DNA of 64,000 nucleotides from Haliea sp963974125 (GTDB lineage Bacteria > Pseudomonadota > Gammaproteobacteria > Pseudomonadales > Halieaceae), in contig CAXBCH010000022.1 of the NCBI GenBank assembly GCA_963974125.1, positions 8,862-72,861 on the forward strand. Direction: 5' to 3'. Below, one piece after another: positions 8,583 through 16,928 of this stretch (position 1 is the first letter of the stretch; each line of letters begins with the position of its first letter). A program made the position numbers and the translations under genes. Under the pieces are notes generated by a model. It was not told the DNA's origin, made no database searches, and was given only the letters and a program-made list of their open reading frames with translations.

Positions 8583-9953
8583 ATGGAAGATCCCGGATTA
8601 GGGGCCCTGGCAGTCGTCCCCACCCTGCTGGTGTTTTGCCTCGCCATCTGGAGCCGTCGACCGATCGAATCGTTGATCAGCGGCGCGCTACTGGGACTGG
8701 TCATCCTGCACGGTGCGGGCTTTGTCAGTGGCCTCGCGGACACCTCGCTGCGGGTCATGACTGACGAGGACGTGGCCTGGGTCATCCTCGTCTGTGGTTT
8801 CATGGGCAGCCTGATCGGGTTGCTCATGCGCACCGGCGCCACCCGGGCCTTTACCCGCCGCCTTACCCGACTGGTACACGACCAGAAGTCCACGCTCTAC
8901 ACAACCTGGGGCCTGGGCATTTTCATGTTTGTGGACGATTACCTGAACTCCATGGCGGTGGGCGCCGCCATGCGCGACATTTCCGACAGGTTCCGCATTT
9001 CCCGGGAAAAGCTGGCCTACGTGGTGGACTCCACTGCTGCCCCCATCAGCGTCATCATCCCCTACTCGACCTGGGGCGCGTTTTTCGGTGGCCTGCTGGT
9101 GGCAAATGGCGTCGCGGCGGAAGGCCAGGGCCTGACCGTCTACATCCAGTCGATCCCCTACATGCTCTACGCCTGGATCGCGGTATTCCTGGTACCCATA
9201 GTCATAGCCGGGTTCGTACCCGCGCTGGGACCCATGCGGGCAGCAGAGCAACGCGCTTTTGCCACCGGTATCACGGTACCCCCGGAAGCGGCCAAAATCG
9301 AGGAGGCCAACAACGCCATTGTGCCCAGGGAGGGTGCCAACCCGAGTCTGGCGCTGTTCGTTGTGCCGATGCTGACCCTTGTATTTGCCACCATGTACTT
9401 CGACAACGATTTCCTGATTGGCATCTACCTGACCCTGGGTGTCACCATTGTCGCCATCCTGGCACTGCGGATACTGGACCTGCACGACACTTTCGACACC
9501 GTCATCGACGGTTTCAAGACCATGCTGGAACCGCTGGCGGTGCTGGTGGCTGCGTTTATCCTCAAGGATGTAAACGACTCCCTGGGCCTGCCGGCGCTGG
9601 TCGTGGCCACGGTGCAGCCGTTGCTGACTCCGGAACTGCTGCCAGCGATCATTTTTGTCAGCATGGGGCTGGTGTCCTTCATGACCGGCTCCAACTGGGG
9701 CGTGTTCGTGATCATCCTGCCGATTGTCACCGCCCTCTCCCAGAACCTGGGCGCGGACATGACCCTGGTGATCGGCGCCACCCTGTCTGCCAGCACCTTT
9801 GGCAGCCACGCCTGCTTCTATTCCGACGCCACCGTACTCACCGCCCAGGCCACCGGCTGTACGCCACTGCAGCATGCCCTGACCCAGCTCCCCTATGCGC
9901 TGATCGCCGCCGCCATCACCGTGGTCGGCTATCTGGCCATTGGCTACCTTTAA
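8583..9953 (+). CDS. NhaC family Na+/H+ antiporter-like transporter
   Basis: This 456-residue inner-membrane protein has about 11-12 hydrophobic segments. NhaC-family landmarks include FMFVDDYLNSMAVGAAMRDI (an acidic membrane segment), STAAPISVIIPYSTWGAFFG and, near the end, MTGSNWGVFVIILPIVTALS. Members exchange Na+ or H+, and relatives such as MleN and ArcD-like proteins exchange organic ions. The start is 5 bases after the flavoprotein stop, with the cupin 24 bases further on, so it belongs to the same transcript as the TonB receptor. In this context it may import the product of the periplasmic oxidase or restore ion balance after amine uptake. The family is clear; the substrate is not. 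Confidence 0.88.
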   Translation: MEDPGLGALAVVPTLLVFCLAIWSRRPIESLISGALLGLVILHGAGFVSGLADTSLRVMTDEDVAWVILVCGFMGSLIGLLMRTGATRAFTRRLTRLVHDQKSTLYTTWGLGIFMFVDDYLNSMAVGAAMRDISDRFRISREKLAYVVDSTAAPISVIIPYSTWGAFFGGLLVANGVAAEGQGLTVYIQSIPYMLYAWIAVFLVPIVIAGFVPALGPMRAAEQRAFATGITVPPEAAKIEEANNAIVPREGANPSLALFVVPMLTLVFATMYFDNDFLIGIYLTLGVTIVAILALRILDLHDTFDTVIDGFKTMLEPLAVLVAAFILKDVNDSLGLPALVVATVQPLLTPELLPAIIFVSMGLVSFMTGSNWGVFVIILPIVTALSQNLGADMTLVIGATLSASTFGSHACFYSDATVLTAQATGCTPLQHALTQLPYALIAAAITVVGYLAIGYL

Positions 9954-9977
9954 GTCATACGCAACTGGAGAACAACC

Positions 9978-10427
9978 ATGAGAAAACTTGCTTCCCTGAC
10001 CTGCATCGCCACACTCGCAGCCCTTGCCGCCGCCCAGACCCTGGCCGGGGACACTGCCCTGCCCGCCAGGATAACCGCCGAGGACATGAGCGGCGCCATG
10101 TTTGAGCGCGAGGACACCACCCGCACCGAACGCAACGGCCACACGGTGCTGGATGTGACTTCGCTGCTCAGCAGCGACGGCAAGTTCGGCTCCGGGCTGT
10201 ATCGGGCCGGTCCCTCGCGCTTTGAAATCGACGAGCCCTACGGCGTGGATGAATTCATGTACTTCCTCGAGGGCGGTGTCACCCTGACTTCCGCCGACGG
10301 CAGCGTGATGGAAGTCAAGGCCGGTGAAGCGGTCACCCTGCCCAAGGAATGGACCGGCGTCTGGGAGACCGACGGTTACACCAAGATCTGGGTGATCTAC
10401 TCCGAGGACGGCTCCGGACTGGAGTAA
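9978..10427 (+). CDS. Exported small cupin-domain protein (Cupin_3/DUF861-like)
   Basis: This 149-residue protein has an N-terminal signal peptide (MRKLASLTCIATLAALAAAQTLAG), placing it in the periplasm. A single cupin barrel spans about 75-145: YGVDEFMYFLEGGVTLTSAD, then GEAVTLPKEWTGVWETDGYTKIWVIY. This pattern, with EFMYFLEG and a Trp-rich second motif, is typical of the DUF861/Cupin_3 group related to EutQ and ureidoglycine aminohydrolase. It is the last gene of the TonB receptor/flavoprotein/NhaC unit. A role in converting or sensing the oxidised amine product is a guess. No terminator with a T-run was found in the 140 bases that follow; a GC-rich direct repeat GCCGGCCGCGCC lies there. 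Confidence 0.78.
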   Translation: MRKLASLTCIATLAALAAAQTLAGDTALPARITAEDMSGAMFEREDTTRTERNGHTVLDVTSLLSSDGKFGSGLYRAGPSRFEIDEPYGVDEFMYFLEGGVTLTSADGSVMEVKAGEAVTLPKEWTGVWETDGYTKIWVIYSEDGSGLE

Positions 10428-10567
10428 GCTGCCCGCCGGCCGCGCCTGTGCCGGCCGCGCCTTGAGTCACGCGGCGGTCTGTGGCCTAATGTGGCCCCGT
10501 TTCAGGGGGGGCAGGCGGCCGCACAGGCTGCGCCCGACCGCACTAACCAGCAGCCGGAAAATACACT

Positions 10568-11749
10568 ATGAGCAATGATTCTGTCGTTATCGTCAACGGT
10601 GCCCGCACCCCCATGGGGGGCCTCCAGGGCAGTCTTGCCACCCTTACCGCAGCGCAACTCGGCAGCACCGCCATCGCTGCCGCACTGGCGCGCAGCGGCG
10701 TTGCCGCTGACGATGTCGATGAAATCTTCATGGGCTGCGTGCTCCCTGCGGGCCTCAAGCAGGGCCCTGCCCGGCAGGCCGCGCGCGGCGCCGGCATCCC
10801 CGACGCCGCCGGCGCGGTCACCCTCAACAAGCTCTGCGGCAGCGGCATGCAGGCGACCATTTTCGGCTTTGACAGCATCGTCGCCGGCACCAACCACGTG
10901 GTCGTCACCGGCGGCATGGAGAGCATGAGCAATGCCCCGCACCTGCTGCCTGGCGCCCGCGGCGGCGTTCGCACTGGCCACGCCAAAATGCTGGACCACA
11001 TGTTTGTGGACGGCCTGGAGGACGCCGACAGCGGCCGTGCCATGGGCAGCTTCGCCCAGGAAACCGCCGATGCCCGGGGCCTGACCCGGGAGCAGATGGA
11101 TGCCTTCGCCGTGGAGTCCCTGACCCGCGCCAAACGCGCCATCGAAGACGGTTCACTGCAGGCGGAAACCGCACCGGTAACGATCACCACCCGTGCCGGT
11201 GAATCGGTGGTCAGCGACGACGAGCAGCCACACAAGGCCGCGATCGACAAAATCCCCAACCTGCGTCCGGCTTTCGCTGCCGATGGCACCATCACCGCCG
11301 CCAACAGCAGTTCGATCTCCGATGGCGCCAGCGCCCTGGTGTTGATGAGCGGCAGCCAGGCGGAAGCGCGTGGCCTCAAGCCCATGGCCCGCATTGTCGC
11401 CCACGCCCGTCACAGCCAGCACCCGTCGGAATTCACCATCGCCCCGATCGGCGCCGTCAACAAGCTGTTCGCCAAGACCGGCTGGACCGCGGCCGACGTG
11501 GACCTGTTCGAGATCAACGAAGCCTTCGCCATGGTCACCATGCTGGCGATGCAGGACCTGGGTCTGGACCACAACAAGGTCAACATCCACGGCGGCGCCT
11601 GCGCCCAGGGCCACCCCATCGGCTCTACCGGTTCACGGATCATCGTCAGCCTGATGTATGCCCTGCAGAAGCTGGGCAAGAAGCGCGGCGTGGCGGCCCT
11701 CTGCATCGGTGGCGGCGAGGCCACCGCAGTTGCGATTGAACTGATCTGA
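10568..11749 (+). CDS. Acetyl-CoA C-acyltransferase (thiolase)
   Basis: This 393-residue canonical biosynthetic/degradative thiolase has all catalytic motifs: nucleophile Cys90 in NKLCGSGMQA, the His in GGACAQGHPIGSTGSR (about 350) and the second Cys in ALCIGGGEATAV (about 380). It makes or cleaves acetoacetyl-CoA or longer 3-ketoacyl-CoA in the cytoplasm. It is the only Cys-complete thiolase in the window, in contrast with the two thiolase-fold proteins at 16.9-19.1 kb. It is followed after 44 bases by ribB, possibly on the same transcript. Length and motifs match the family exactly; chain-length preference cannot be read from the sequence. Confidence 0.95.
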   Translation: MSNDSVVIVNGARTPMGGLQGSLATLTAAQLGSTAIAAALARSGVAADDVDEIFMGCVLPAGLKQGPARQAARGAGIPDAAGAVTLNKLCGSGMQATIFGFDSIVAGTNHVVVTGGMESMSNAPHLLPGARGGVRTGHAKMLDHMFVDGLEDADSGRAMGSFAQETADARGLTREQMDAFAVESLTRAKRAIEDGSLQAETAPVTITTRAGESVVSDDEQPHKAAIDKIPNLRPAFAADGTITAANSSSISDGASALVLMSGSQAEARGLKPMARIVAHARHSQHPSEFTIAPIGAVNKLFAKTGWTAADVDLFEINEAFAMVTMLAMQDLGLDHNKVNIHGGACAQGHPIGSTGSRIIVSLMYALQKLGKKRGVAALCIGGGEATAVAIELI

Positions 11750-11793
11750 CACTGAAACGGCGGGCCCTGCGCCCGCCAGTTCCGAGGCGCCCC

Positions 11794-12906
11794 ATGGCAC
11801 TGAGCAGTATTCCCGACATCCTCGACGATATTCGCGCCGGGAAAATGGTCATCCTGATGGATGACGAAGACCGCGAGAACGAGGGCGACCTGATTGTCGC
11901 CGCGGAAGCGGTCACCCCCGAGATCATCACCTTTTTTTCCAGCGAAGCCTGCGGCCTGATATGCATGCCGCTGACCGAAGAGCGGGCGCGGCAGCTGCAG
12001 CTGCCGTTGATGGTGCGCGACAATCGTTCCCAGCACGAAACCAACTTCACCGTGTCCATCGATGCAGCGGAGCGCAAGGGTCCGGGGATCAGCTCGGTGC
12101 AGCGCGCGCACACTGTGCGCAAGGCCGTGGCAGCGGATGCCAGGCCGGTGGACATCATCCAGCCGGGCCACATTTTTCCGCTGGTTGCCAAGCCCGGTGG
12201 GGTCCTGCGCCGGGCCGGCCACACCGAAGCGGGCGTCGACCTGGCGCGCATGGCCGGTTTCGAACCCGCGGCCCTGATCGTGGAGATCATGAACGAAGAC
12301 GGCACCATGGCGCGGCGGCCACAACTGGAAGTGTTTGCCGAACGCCACGGCCTGCGCATGGGTACCATCGCCGACCTGATCGAGTACCGCTCGCTGCACG
12401 AACAGTCCATCGAACTCAGTGACAGCAAGACCGTCAACACGGAATTCGGCGAGTTCCAGCTGCATACGTTCAGCGACCTGATCGACGACACCCTGCACTA
12501 CGCCCTGACCCGGGGCGCACTGCAGGAAAACACGGCGACCCTGGTGCGGGTGCAGACCGTGAGCATGCTGCGGGACGTCATCGGCACCGTGATCGAGGAC
12601 CAGGCACCCGGCTGGTCCTGCCGCCGCGCCCTGGAGCGCATCGCCCGCGAAGGCAGCGGCGCGCTGGTCCTGATCGGCCAGCCGGTCACTGCCGCCCAGG
12701 CCCTCGCCGATGTCATCCAGTTCCCGGATCCACCGACGGTTACCGGCAGCAGCACCGATGGTATCGGCAACTATCGGGTGATCGGTACCGGCGCGCAGAT
12801 CCTGAAACGCCTCGGCATCGGCCAAATGCGCCTGATGTCGGCGCCGGTGCGCTTCAATGCCCTCTCCGGTTTCAGCCTGGAAGTGACCGAATTCGTCCAG
12901 CCCTGA
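11794..12906 (+). CDS. ribB: 3,4-dihydroxy-2-butanone-4-phosphate synthase with degenerate GTP cyclohydrolase II domain
   Basis: This 370-residue protein has an intact RibB domain at about 1-200: the acidic metal/substrate loop MDDEDRENEGDL, RAHTVRKAV, and the catalytic GHTEAGVDLARMAGF. RibB converts ribulose 5-phosphate to the four-carbon precursor of riboflavin. The C-terminal half is GTP-cyclohydrolase-II-like in position, but the segment that should carry the Zn-binding Cys triad reads VRVQTVSMLRDVIGTVIEDQ with no Cys, so cyclohydrolase activity is very unlikely. This matches the RibBX type known in proteobacteria. A GAGG ribosome-binding site precedes the ATG. No FMN riboswitch fits in the 44-base upstream gap. 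Confidence 0.92.
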   Translation: MALSSIPDILDDIRAGKMVILMDDEDRENEGDLIVAAEAVTPEIITFFSSEACGLICMPLTEERARQLQLPLMVRDNRSQHETNFTVSIDAAERKGPGISSVQRAHTVRKAVAADARPVDIIQPGHIFPLVAKPGGVLRRAGHTEAGVDLARMAGFEPAALIVEIMNEDGTMARRPQLEVFAERHGLRMGTIADLIEYRSLHEQSIELSDSKTVNTEFGEFQLHTFSDLIDDTLHYALTRGALQENTATLVRVQTVSMLRDVIGTVIEDQAPGWSCRRALERIAREGSGALVLIGQPVTAAQALADVIQFPDPPTVTGSSTDGIGNYRVIGTGAQILKRLGIGQMRLMSAPVRFNALSGFSLEVTEFVQP

Positions 12907-12921
12907 GCGCTCGCCGCTGGC

Positions 12922-13680
12922 TCAGACGAAGCGCGGCGGCCGCTTCTCGAAAAACGCCGTTAGCGCCTCGATGTTATCTGCAGACCCTGCCTGCCGCACC
13001 ATGGCGGCCTGCTCGGCCACGAAGGCAGCATCAATGCTGTGTTGGTGATGCATCCGCAGGCAGCGCTTGATTTCGCGCAGGGAACTGACCGGCCATTGAG
13101 CGACAGCTTCGGCGCGAGCGAAGGCGTGATCCAGCAGTTCCGTATCCGGCAGGACCTCGGCCACGATTCCCAGCTCGCGGGCGCGGGCGGCGTCGACCCA
13201 GTCGGCGGTGTAGAACAGTTCCGCGGCCCGCTGGGCACCGATATTGGCCTGCAGCATGTAGCTGCTGGCCCACTCGGGCACCAGGCCCAGGGCGGCGAAC
13301 GGCAGTCGCAGACGCAGGCTTTGCCCCGCATAGACCATGTCCGCATGGAACAGCACCGTGGCGCCGCCGCCAACAGCAACGCCCCTGGCGGCAATGACCA
13401 GCGGCTTGTCAAACTCCGCCACCGCCCGCGCGGCGCTCTCGAACGGGTGGGGCTCGTCCCCAGCGGTGCCGCCAAAACTCGCCAGATCGACGCCGGCACT
13501 GAAACTGTCGCCGGCGCCGGTCAACAGCACGCAGGCAACCTGCGGATCCTCGGCGGCAGCCTTGAAAGCTTCACGGATGGCCACCCACAGGGCATCGTTG
13601 ATGGCATTTTTCTTGGCGGGGCGGTTCAGGGTCAGTAGCCGTACCCGGCCGCGCTGTTCCTGTAAAAGTACGGATTCCAT
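12922..13680 (-). CDS. Enoyl-CoA hydratase/isomerase family protein
   Basis: This 252-residue crotonase-fold protein begins MESVLLQEQRGRVRLLTLNR and has the oxyanion-hole segments GDSFSAGVDLASFGG and VIAARGVAVGGGATVLFHAD. The hydratase Glu pair is not both evident: the second active-site region reads LPFAALGLVPEWASSYML, where a Glu is present (PEW). This is closer to isomerase or unusual crotonases. It is the last gene of the leftward acyl-CoA cluster, 10 bases after the nitroreductase, and converges on ribB with a 15-base gap. Substrate unknown; probably the second crotonase step for the same acid degraded by its neighbours. Confidence 0.88.
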   Translation of the reverse strand: MESVLLQEQRGRVRLLTLNRPAKKNAINDALWVAIREAFKAAAEDPQVACVLLTGAGDSFSAGVDLASFGGTAGDEPHPFESAARAVAEFDKPLVIAARGVAVGGGATVLFHADMVYAGQSLRLRLPFAALGLVPEWASSYMLQANIGAQRAAELFYTADWVDAARARELGIVAEVLPDTELLDHAFARAEAVAQWPVSSLREIKRCLRMHHQHSIDAAFVAEQAAMVRQAGSADNIEALTAFFEKRPPRFV

Positions 13681-13690
13681 CGACCTGCCC

Positions 13691-14365
13691 TCAGCTGTGG
13701 AAAATCACAAAGTCATCCAGCGACGCCCGCTCGGTGACGCACTGGTTTGCCGCAGCTTGCGGATCCGGATAGCCGAAGGAGATCCCGAACATCAGCTTGT
13801 GTGAGGGATCCACCGCCAGCGCTGCCCGCAACTGGTCCGCCTGGAACCCCAGCGCCGTTTGCGGGCAGGAGCCGAAACCGCGGGCTGTCAGCGCCAGCAT
13901 CAGGGTCTGCGCAAACATGCCCAGGTCGCAGGCCTCGCGCAGACCAAACGGCTCGGGCAGGAACAGGAAGGCAACGTGGGGCGCATCGAAGAAGGTAAAG
14001 TTGCGCATGAAGGCTTCCTGCCGGCTGGCCTTGTCCTCGCGCGGGATGCCCATGGCGTTGTAGAGCGCATGTGCGGCAGCGTGCTGGCGAGTCTTGTACA
14101 CCCCCTCGTAGACACCGTCGTAGGGGAAATCCATGCTGATGCGACCCGCCAGGAACTCGCCGGGCAGGGTCTCCCGCAGTTCTTCCAGTTTCGCGCCCGA
14201 GACCACATGCACGACCCAGGGCTGGGTGTTGCAGTTGCTGGGCGCGCGGGCGGCGTCCTCGAAGATCGCCGTCAGCTCGGCGGCCGGAATCGGGTCGGGG
14301 AGAAAGGCGCGCAGGGAGCGGCGCTCGCGGACAACAGTACTGAAAGCGTGGGCATGATCAGACAT
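13691..14365 (-). CDS. Nitroreductase family flavoprotein
   Basis: This 224-residue FMN-dependent nitroreductase-fold protein starts MSDHAHAFSTVVRERRSLRAF and contains the FMN phosphate-binding RERRSLRAF, the APSNCNTQPWVVHVV segment and the C-terminal FGSCPQTALGF, all typical of the family. It transfers electrons from NAD(P)H to nitro groups, quinones or enones in the cytoplasm. Set between two crotonases in an acyl-CoA cluster, it may reduce a double bond in the degraded acid rather than a nitro compound; that is a guess from context. The start has 90 bases upstream to the next gene. Confidence 0.9.
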   Translation of the reverse strand: MSDHAHAFSTVVRERRSLRAFLPDPIPAAELTAIFEDAARAPSNCNTQPWVVHVVSGAKLEELRETLPGEFLAGRISMDFPYDGVYEGVYKTRQHAAAHALYNAMGIPREDKASRQEAFMRNFTFFDAPHVAFLFLPEPFGLREACDLGMFAQTLMLALTARGFGSCPQTALGFQADQLRAALAVDPSHKLMFGISFGYPDPQAAANQCVTERASLDDFVIFHS

Positions 14366-14454
14366 CAGGGGGTTCCGTCAGAGTGTGGGTCACCATTATG
14401 CGCAGCCCGACCGCAGCAGGCCAGTGCGCCGGTAGCTGACAAGTGTCGGCGGGG

Positions 14455-15282
14455 CTATTCGCCGCGGAATTGCGGCGGCCGTTTGTCCCGGAAAGCGCGC
14501 ATGCCCTCCTTGGCATCGGCGGAGGCAAACACCGGCCCGGCCAGGGCATCAGACGCCAGCATGGCTTCGTCTTCCGCCATGCACTCCTGGTGCTCGCGCA
14601 GGGAGCGGGTCACCGCAGCGACCGCCAGCGGCGCATTGGCACAAATTCGCGCGGCGTACTCCCGCGCTACCGCCAGGGTTTGCCCCGGTGGCACCAGGCG
14701 ATTGACCAGGCCCCAATTCAGCGCCTGTTGCGCAGTGATGTGCTCGCCGCAGAGCAGCATTTCCGCCGCCAGGCAGTAGGGAATCTGCCGCCGCAGGCGC
14801 ACCGTGGAGCCACCCATGGGATAGAGGCCGCGGGCAACCTCGGTGACGCCGAAGATGGCATTGTCCGCGGCGATGCGAATATCGGTACCCTGCAGGATCT
14901 CGGTGCCCCCGGCCAGGGCATAGCCTTCCACCGCAAGGATCAGCGGCTTGTTGGGGCGATTGTCCCGCAGCAGGGCCTGCCAGTGCAGATTGGGGACCTC
15001 CCCCATCAGCGCCATGAATTCCTCGCTGGCGCCGTGATCGCCGTCGGCACCGGCTTTCAGATCCATGCCCGCGCAGAAAGTGTCGCCATTGGCGGTGAGG
15101 ATTGCGCAACGCAGGCTGCTGTCTTCCTCCAGCCGGCGCCAGGCCCGGTACAGACCCAGCAGCATGGCGGGGTTGAAGGCGTTCTTCGCCTGCGGGCGGT
15201 TCAGGGTTACCACCAGGACGCCCGCTTCCTGCTGCACCAGGCAGCTGGGGGTACTGATATCGAGTTCCTGCACGGTTGTCAC
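14455..15282 (-). CDS. Enoyl-CoA hydratase (crotonase family)
   Basis: This 275-residue crotonase begins MTTVQELDISTPSCLVQQE. It carries the CoA-binding/oxyanion motifs GDTFCAGMDLKAGADGDHGA and AVEGYALAGGTEILQGTDIR, the second Glu-containing region FGVTEVARGLYPMGGSTVRL, and the C-terminal KRPPQF-type end (FRDKRPPQFRGE) common in crotonases. It would hydrate 2-enoyl-CoA to 3-hydroxyacyl-CoA. It starts 6 bases after the acyl-CoA ligase stop, clearly co-transcribed. Hydratase/dehydratase is the favoured role; the natural substrate is unknown. Confidence 0.9.
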   Translation of the reverse strand: MTTVQELDISTPSCLVQQEAGVLVVTLNRPQAKNAFNPAMLLGLYRAWRRLEEDSSLRCAILTANGDTFCAGMDLKAGADGDHGASEEFMALMGEVPNLHWQALLRDNRPNKPLILAVEGYALAGGTEILQGTDIRIAADNAIFGVTEVARGLYPMGGSTVRLRRQIPYCLAAEMLLCGEHITAQQALNWGLVNRLVPPGQTLAVAREYAARICANAPLAVAAVTRSLREHQECMAEDEAMLASDALAGPVFASADAKEGMRAFRDKRPPQFRGE

Positions 15283-15288
15283 TCCTTG

Positions 15289-16917
15289 CTAGCCTGCCCG
15301 GTACTGGCCGGACAGGGCGATTTCCAGGGCCCTGGGATAGGCGGGCTTGCCGCTGGGCGCGCGTGGCACCTCGGCGACGATGTGTAATTCACGCGGCACC
15401 TTGTAGCCGGCGATATGCTTGCGGGCCTCTTCCTGCAGTGTCTGCAGGTCGAGCGCGTGGCCATCGCGCGCGGCGACAACGGCGGTGACCTTGCTGCCCA
15501 GGCGTTCATCCGGTGTCGCCACCACCAGGCAGTCGAATACCGCCGGGTGATTTTTCAGGGCCTGCTCCACCTCCTCCGGGAAGATCTTCTCGCCGCCACT
15601 GTTGATGCAGTTGGAACCGCGGCCGTAGACGGTGATGGTGCCGTCCTCCTCCAGTTGCGCTTCGTCCCCGGTCAGCAGCCAGGTCTTGCCGTCCACCGGT
15701 ACAAAGGTTTTCGCCGTCTTCACCGGGTCGTTGTAGTAACCAACGGGAATATGGCCGCTGCGGGCAAAGATTCCCCTGGCGCCGGGCTCGACGTGAAAGT
15801 GCGTGCCGTCCTCCGCTTCAGCCACGACTGACATGAACGGGTCGCGAACAATATTGCCCAGACCCTGCCCCGCCTTGCCGCCGCTGTCAGCGCCCATGGC
15901 GCCCGACTCGGAGGAACCGAAGCTGTTGCGAATCATGATGTTGGGCAGATGGCGGCGGAAAGCCTCCTGCTTGCTGGCGGAAAACACCGCGCCGCCGGAG
16001 CCCACGGCGAAGACCGAGCTCAGGTCCCAGCGTCCGGGATTGGCTTCCAGCGCATCCAGCAGCGGCACCGCCATGGCGTCGCCGACGATGGTGATGGAGT
16101 TGACCTTCTCCCGTTCGACGATATCCCACACGTCCTCACCCACCAGGTGGTGGGCCGGATTCAGCACCAGCAGGTTGCCCGACAGCAGCTGGATGCAGGC
16201 GTACCACCAGCAGGCCCCGTGCATCAACGGCGCCAGGGCAATCCCAACTATCGCGAAATCCCCCACCCGGTCGGCAATCTGCTCCGGCTCGGTAATCACA
16301 CCGTCCGGATGAAAGTAGCCGCCGCCGCCCATGGCGGCGTGGAACACGTTCTTGTGCGGCCACATCACGCCCTTGGGCATGCCTGTGGTACCGCCGGTAT
16401 AGAGAATGAACAGGTCGTCATCGGCGCGCTCGGGGAAATCCCGGGCGGTACTGCGGCCCGCGAGCGCATCCTCATAGGCCGTGCTGCCGATGGCGGCGGC
16501 ATCGGCGCCGCTGTCATCGTCGACATGGATCAGTGTTTTCAGGTCCGGGGAGCTGGCCTGCACCGCCGCGATATGGGGCGCGAATTCGCGGTGGTGTATA
16601 CAGGCCACCAGGTCCGCATTGTTGAAGATGTACGACAGCTCCTCCTCGACATAGCGGTAATTGATATTGATCGGCACCGCCCGCAGCTTGAAACAGGCCA
16701 GCATGCCCTCGAGGTACTCGTTGCAGTTGTACAGGTACAGGCCGACATGGTCACCCGCTTCCACGCCCTGCTCACGCAGATAGTGCGCCATGGCATTGGC
16801 GCGCTGGTCCAGCTGCGCGTAGGTGGCGCGCTGGGCGCCGCAAACCAGCGCAGTACGCTCGGGGACCTTGTCCGCTACCAGTTCGAACATGTCCGCTATG
16901 TTGAAGTGTCTTGCCAT
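15289..16917 (-). CDS. Acyl-CoA synthetase (AMP-forming)
   Basis: This 542-residue ANL-superfamily ligase has the AMP-binding P-loop ILYTGGTTGMPKGVMW (about 190-205), the adenine-binding NSFGSSESGAMG, and the hinge/catalytic lysine region GRGSNCINSGGEKIFPEEVE followed by PRAPSGKPAYPRAL. It activates a carboxylic acid with ATP and CoA in the cytoplasm. The NCINSGGEKIFPEEVE style belongs to fatty-acid/bulky-acid ligases of the FadD3/FadD17 kind seen in steroid catabolism. It sits between the thiolase-fold genes (11 bases) and a crotonase (6 bases), so it probably supplies the CoA ester for the whole cluster. Confidence 0.92.
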   Translation of the reverse strand: MARHFNIADMFELVADKVPERTALVCGAQRATYAQLDQRANAMAHYLREQGVEAGDHVGLYLYNCNEYLEGMLACFKLRAVPININYRYVEEELSYIFNNADLVACIHHREFAPHIAAVQASSPDLKTLIHVDDDSGADAAAIGSTAYEDALAGRSTARDFPERADDDLFILYTGGTTGMPKGVMWPHKNVFHAAMGGGGYFHPDGVITEPEQIADRVGDFAIVGIALAPLMHGACWWYACIQLLSGNLLVLNPAHHLVGEDVWDIVEREKVNSITIVGDAMAVPLLDALEANPGRWDLSSVFAVGSGGAVFSASKQEAFRRHLPNIMIRNSFGSSESGAMGADSGGKAGQGLGNIVRDPFMSVVAEAEDGTHFHVEPGARGIFARSGHIPVGYYNDPVKTAKTFVPVDGKTWLLTGDEAQLEEDGTITVYGRGSNCINSGGEKIFPEEVEQALKNHPAVFDCLVVATPDERLGSKVTAVVAARDGHALDLQTLQEEARKHIAGYKVPRELHIVAEVPRAPSGKPAYPRALEIALSGQYRAG

Positions 16918-16928
16918 AAGTCTAGCCC

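Noticed and set aside
11750..11793. FMN riboswitch upstream of ribB
   Set aside because: Only 44 bases separate thiolase and ribB, too short for the element, and no conserved core is visible.
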